Assembly: GCF_016808095.1 (NCBI RefSeq)
Contig: NC_068972.1
Span: 21,816,289 to 21,880,288, forward strand
Length of the DNA: 64,000 nucleotides
Direction of reading: 5' to 3'
Source: Vigna angularis
Lineage: Eukaryota > Streptophyta > Magnoliopsida > Fabales > Fabaceae
How positions within the stretch are numbered: the stretch's first letter is position 1; the number at the start of each line of letters is the position of its first letter. The translations under genes and the position numbers were made by a program. The notes under the pieces are model-generated. The model saw only the letters and a program-made list of their open reading frames with translations, was not told the DNA's origin and did not search any database. Of this stretch, positions 60,353 to 64,000 are shown piece by piece.

Positions 60353-62954
60353 TGTCCTAAATATATAATGACTCAATCATATAACATAGGCGTCAACATT
60401 AAAATAAAGAGAACAGTTAGATCATGACTTGCAATTAAGTATGGGATTACAATCATCCATAAAGAAGACAGAATTTAAACTTAAACAATTCAGAGTATTC
60501 AAAGTGTCATGAGTTCAAAGAGAGGTAATCCTATGTAGGCTACACTGCAACATCAGCATCCTCCAGTACTTGCTCCAAAGGTATCTCTTCAACAACATCT
60601 GCTCCCATCCAAGTGGATGATCATCGCAAAGGAAAACATACACAAGCAGCACACAACACAGAAGCAAGGGTGAGCTAGATAAACAAGCAATATACATATA
60701 ACACAAACAATGTGCTTCAAGTTTAGTTACATATATAACAAAACAATCCAAAGTATACCCTTCAAACCATGCAATACGTACTCAACACGACTCATCCAGA
60801 TTTGTATAATTGTCGAACTATTGGTCATCTTTGCACTTGCATAATTCAGCTGGCCCTCCCCAACACTACGCAAGGTGAATCCTCTCACCAGTCTATGTCT
60901 AAATTCTAAGACTATAGACGAGGACCTCCCTCTACTCTCACCACTCACACCGTCCTCCTTTATTTGAGCATGAACAGTGCTTTGAGTGTAGGGATAGACG
61001 TACCATTTCAAAGCTCCATACAATTATACAAGACAACAACAAACCCCTACAACCACTTCCAATCATCTCACCCTGAGATGTCCAATTCATACTCAAATAC
61101 ATCATTATAGTTCACAATCATGTTCTTTCCAACCACCCAAGCCTCATACATAAACGTACATGACAATCTGTTAAGCAAACAACATCAATCAATCCAAACC
61201 GGAGAAGAAAGGGGTGAAACCCACTTGGTCTGGTCGCATAACGCACAAAGGTCGCACATCGAAACCAGAGACTTTCGCATAGCGCACACAGACTATTTGC
61301 CTTGCGAATTACTTCTGGCAGAGGCTCCAGGCCAGCTCCAGTCGCACAACGCACCTAATTCGCCTTGTGAAATATCTAACAGGGAACACCATTGTTTGGC
61401 CATTCGCACAGTGCACTTCTTTCGCATAGCGAACGGTTCAACCAGAGAGCACCCCCTAGGGAGGACTCGCTATGCGCCCATCTCGCTCTTCAAATTAAAA
61501 GGGCAGTAGTTCCAGACCACCACCAGTCGCATAGCGATAGGATTCGCCAGGCGAATCCACAAACAGACAGTAACACCATCTGGTCACTCGCATAGCGAGT
61601 GACTCAAACAGTGAGCACTCTCTACAGGGTCTCGCTATGTGAGACAGCTCGCATAGCGAGTCTGCATAACGCAAATTCTGCAGAATTATGCAACTTACAC
61701 ACCCTTTACCATTTCTAGTTATTTTCCCCAACTTCTAACACTCCTAATTCCTGTATTACACCTAATTAAACTTGTCTAGATGATTATAAACGTTCCTATT
61801 ACAACTCTAAAGTGATTTAGACTCAATTTCTACTCTAGAACACCAAAATCAACAACTTAAGGACTCAAATCCACTTCTAATACTTGTAACTCGTTTTAGT
61901 CCAGTTTTATGATCCTAACAAGTCACAATTGACTTGACTAATATGTCTCAACAGTCCCATTGTGCCCAGAACCCCTACCTCCCAAATTCATTATCTCTCT
62001 TCCTCTCAAAGTGTCCTCAAATACTTCAAAATTTCTAAACTGCTTATCCAACAACCATCACTACAGAATTCTTACCCCACACCTTTCTTGCTAGCCCAAT
62101 TGGTCATCGGAGAAGAATCAAATGTTTGACGCATCAAACTCACCATAAGCGCCAGTACATATGACTAGTTACAACTTGTTGGATCAGACTAGGGTTGCTT
62201 TTTGATCAGGGATGTACCAACTCCGGTTTTTAAGATTCCTCTATCCTACTAACAAAATGATATTAACGATTCCAATTTCAGCCATTAAAATTCATTAAAC
62301 GCAGCACACAAACAAGAACTCCTAGTATCATCATCATCATTTTTAGTTCATACCATCCAACATACAGAACATAAAAAATGCAGTCAAACATCATATCATT
62401 TTATAAATCATCATGCACGCATACTTTGAAAACAAACTCAACCCAAAATAATTAACTTCCCTTACCTAGAAAACTTTACAACACAGCTTACAGTATCGTT
62501 CTCGACATCACCTCACACAGCAAGGGCACAACCGCACTCTACAAATCACCCAAATGGCGATAGGAACAACTCTTAGAGCTAGAACAAACAGAGGAAAAAC
62601 GTAAAGAAGGGTACACTAGGCACATGCAACTTGCCCTAGGTCCCAAACAACGGAGAATAGTGAAGAGCTACTTACCCGCTGAAGAATGAAAATCTATTCG
62701 GATGGTTGCGAAGGTCTCTATGCCGCGGTCACCTGAGCACCACCTAATCAACAATGCAACAGTTGAAATTGGTGAATGGGTAGAGAGAAGGTAGAGAAAA
62801 TGGAGGAAAAGCTTTTTAGAGAGAGAATGGAAAGCTGAGATAATGAACGTAGATTCTGAAGGTCCTTTCTAAGGTCATAATGCCCTTAGTCTTACGAACC
62901 TGACTGCCTCACATAAGATCCAACTACTCTTGATCCATTTTTCAGGTCTTTACA
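60353..62954 (-). mobile_element. Long solo LTR, copy 3, with CGCATAGCG motif array
   Basis: Minus orientation: starts TGTAAAGACCTGAAAAATGG at 62954 and ends about TATATTTAGGACA at 60353. Shared with copy 2: the GATGATCATCGCAAAGG block (60613-60629), the GGTAAGGGAAGTTAAT block (minus strand, about 62450-62467) and overall order. About 15 motifs of the CGCATAGCG/CGCTATGCG/TCGCATAACGCA type are packed into 61225-61675. No coding region. The left end is less certain than the right; no clean target duplication seen (TTTGG on the right, TTTGA near the left). Confidence 0.7.
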
Positions 62955-62959
62955 TTTGG

Positions 62960-64000
62960 CCATTCTCTGAAATCTTATATTTTTTCGTGGGACAACTAAT
63001 CCTTAGTTTGGTAAAAGAAAGATTTTTCATAATGTCTTGAAATTAATTATTGGACATGGTGGTCAAACGGTCTGCAATGTGGCACAAAATAGTCTCAATT
63101 GTTGCAATGGGTGCATTAACGTAATCATAGAAAGGGATGGTTTCTTGCAGAAGCCACCATGATTTATTTAAATTCAAGGGTCAAACCAAATTTCACCTAA
63201 TTACTTATTTAAGGGATTCCAAGACTTCCATTACCTACACGATTTAATGAGAAAAATAACAAGTGTTTCCAATTTATGTTTGTATTTGAAATTAGCTGAT
63301 TTTATAAATCTAAAAATTTATAATATATGATTCTATCTTAACATGTTAACTCTATTCCTGTTTCTATTTAAAAACTGTTTTTTATTTAAATCAAATTAAT
63401 CAATTCTCAAATAACGGTTAGTAAATGTAAATAAGAAAAAAAAAATCTAATTACAATATATTATAATGATAACTAATTATCTATGTCGCTTCTAAGTGAC
63501 ATAAACAAATTTATTTTAACTGCTACATTAATGTATGTTAGTTTGGGTCGGTGGAAAGTTGAAGATCTTAAACGCAGTGTCACTAATTGAGTCTAAATCC
63601 AGACTTCATTAATGTATGCCTACTTCATATTAGTACTTTGAATAAAAGAATTCAAAATATACAAGTGACATTAATTTAACATATTTTTTTTACATTAAGA
63701 TCAAGGAAATTCATATTTTTAAAAATTATAGAAGATTTAATAAAATAATTAATGAATACTTTTTTGTAGAAAAGGCTAAACTGTGAATAGAGTTTCTATT
63801 ATAAAGTTCATTTTACAAAAACTTAATGTATGATTAAGAATTGTAATGTAAATTAGTTTCAATGTAATTATTACACAATTTTTTTTCGCCAATCAAATTA
63901 CAGAATTTTACAAGTTAATGACATAGTATCGAGTTAAATGAATAATTTAATTCATTACAATAATATGAAAGAAAATTAATTCCCTTATATGGTGAGAAAG
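62960..64000. other. AT-rich intergenic DNA
   Basis: No genes or clear repeats are recognised between the last LTR and the window end. Confidence 0.5.

Noticed and set aside
61120..61595. ORFs of 67-129 codons rich in His, Arg and Ser
   Set aside because: They run through the CGCATAGCG motif array of a long LTR; the openness comes from motif composition, not coding selection.
61225..61675. CRISPR-like spaced repeats
   Set aside because: Motifs are only about 9-11 bp, irregularly spaced, in a plant LTR; no CRISPR feature is present.

Overview
This is a 64-kb piece of an AT-rich plant nuclear genome. Split genes with GT-AG introns, plant chromatin-protein architecture and abundant Ty1/copia, Ty3/gypsy-like, MULE and CACTA elements all point to a plant. 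The repeat flavour (LTRs crowded with AATCGATT motifs, MULEs starting AGGTTTAAT) suggests a legume of the Vigna/Phaseolus group; that assignment is inference. Only two genes look intact.

Layout. 1-3.4 kb: a decayed MuDR-type transposase pseudogene, broken by stops, a 27-base G run and a 21-bp minisatellite. 3.5-4.9 kb: a non-autonomous TIR element carrying a broken GRF zinc-finger ORF. 5.5-7.7 kb: a long solo LTR. 8.7-16.6 kb (minus): an eight-exon IDM1-like gene (two AT-hooks, MBD-like region, TIFY-binding-like region, PHD finger, GNAT acetyltransferase fold) whose reconstructed reading frame is 1,236 codons. 17.8-22.4 kb: a wrecked minus-strand copia element, itself hit by two solo LTRs. 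23.1-24.9 kb: a MULE with long TIRs carrying a GC-rich captured fragment. 25-29.9 kb: CACTA-like end, an unknown coding remnant, a solo copia LTR. 30.5-31.9 kb (plus): an intronless NKAP-family gene. 32-44 kb: gene-free AT-rich DNA with a palindromic MITE, an 87-bp GC-rich hairpin insertion, an LTR remnant and a degenerate 65-bp tandem repeat. 44.3-46.8 kb: a 2.5-kb solo LTR with perfect 5-bp TSD. 48.7-59.4 kb: a nest of insertions at least four levels deep (copia gag, interrupted by an LTR element, whose LTR holds a CACTA element, which holds a young full-length Tnt1-like copia). 60.4-63 kb: a third long solo LTR; the rest is AT-rich spacer.

The two genes are unrelated in position and function: one is a predicted histone-acetylation / DNA-demethylation regulator, the other a predicted RNA-processing/transcription factor. 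Everything else is mobile-element history. The most unusual recurring signal is that many LTRs carry dense arrays of a short CpG-centred palindromic or quasi-palindromic motif (AATCGATT; CCGAACGG; CGCATAGCG), with the motif differing between related LTRs and shared between unrelated ones.
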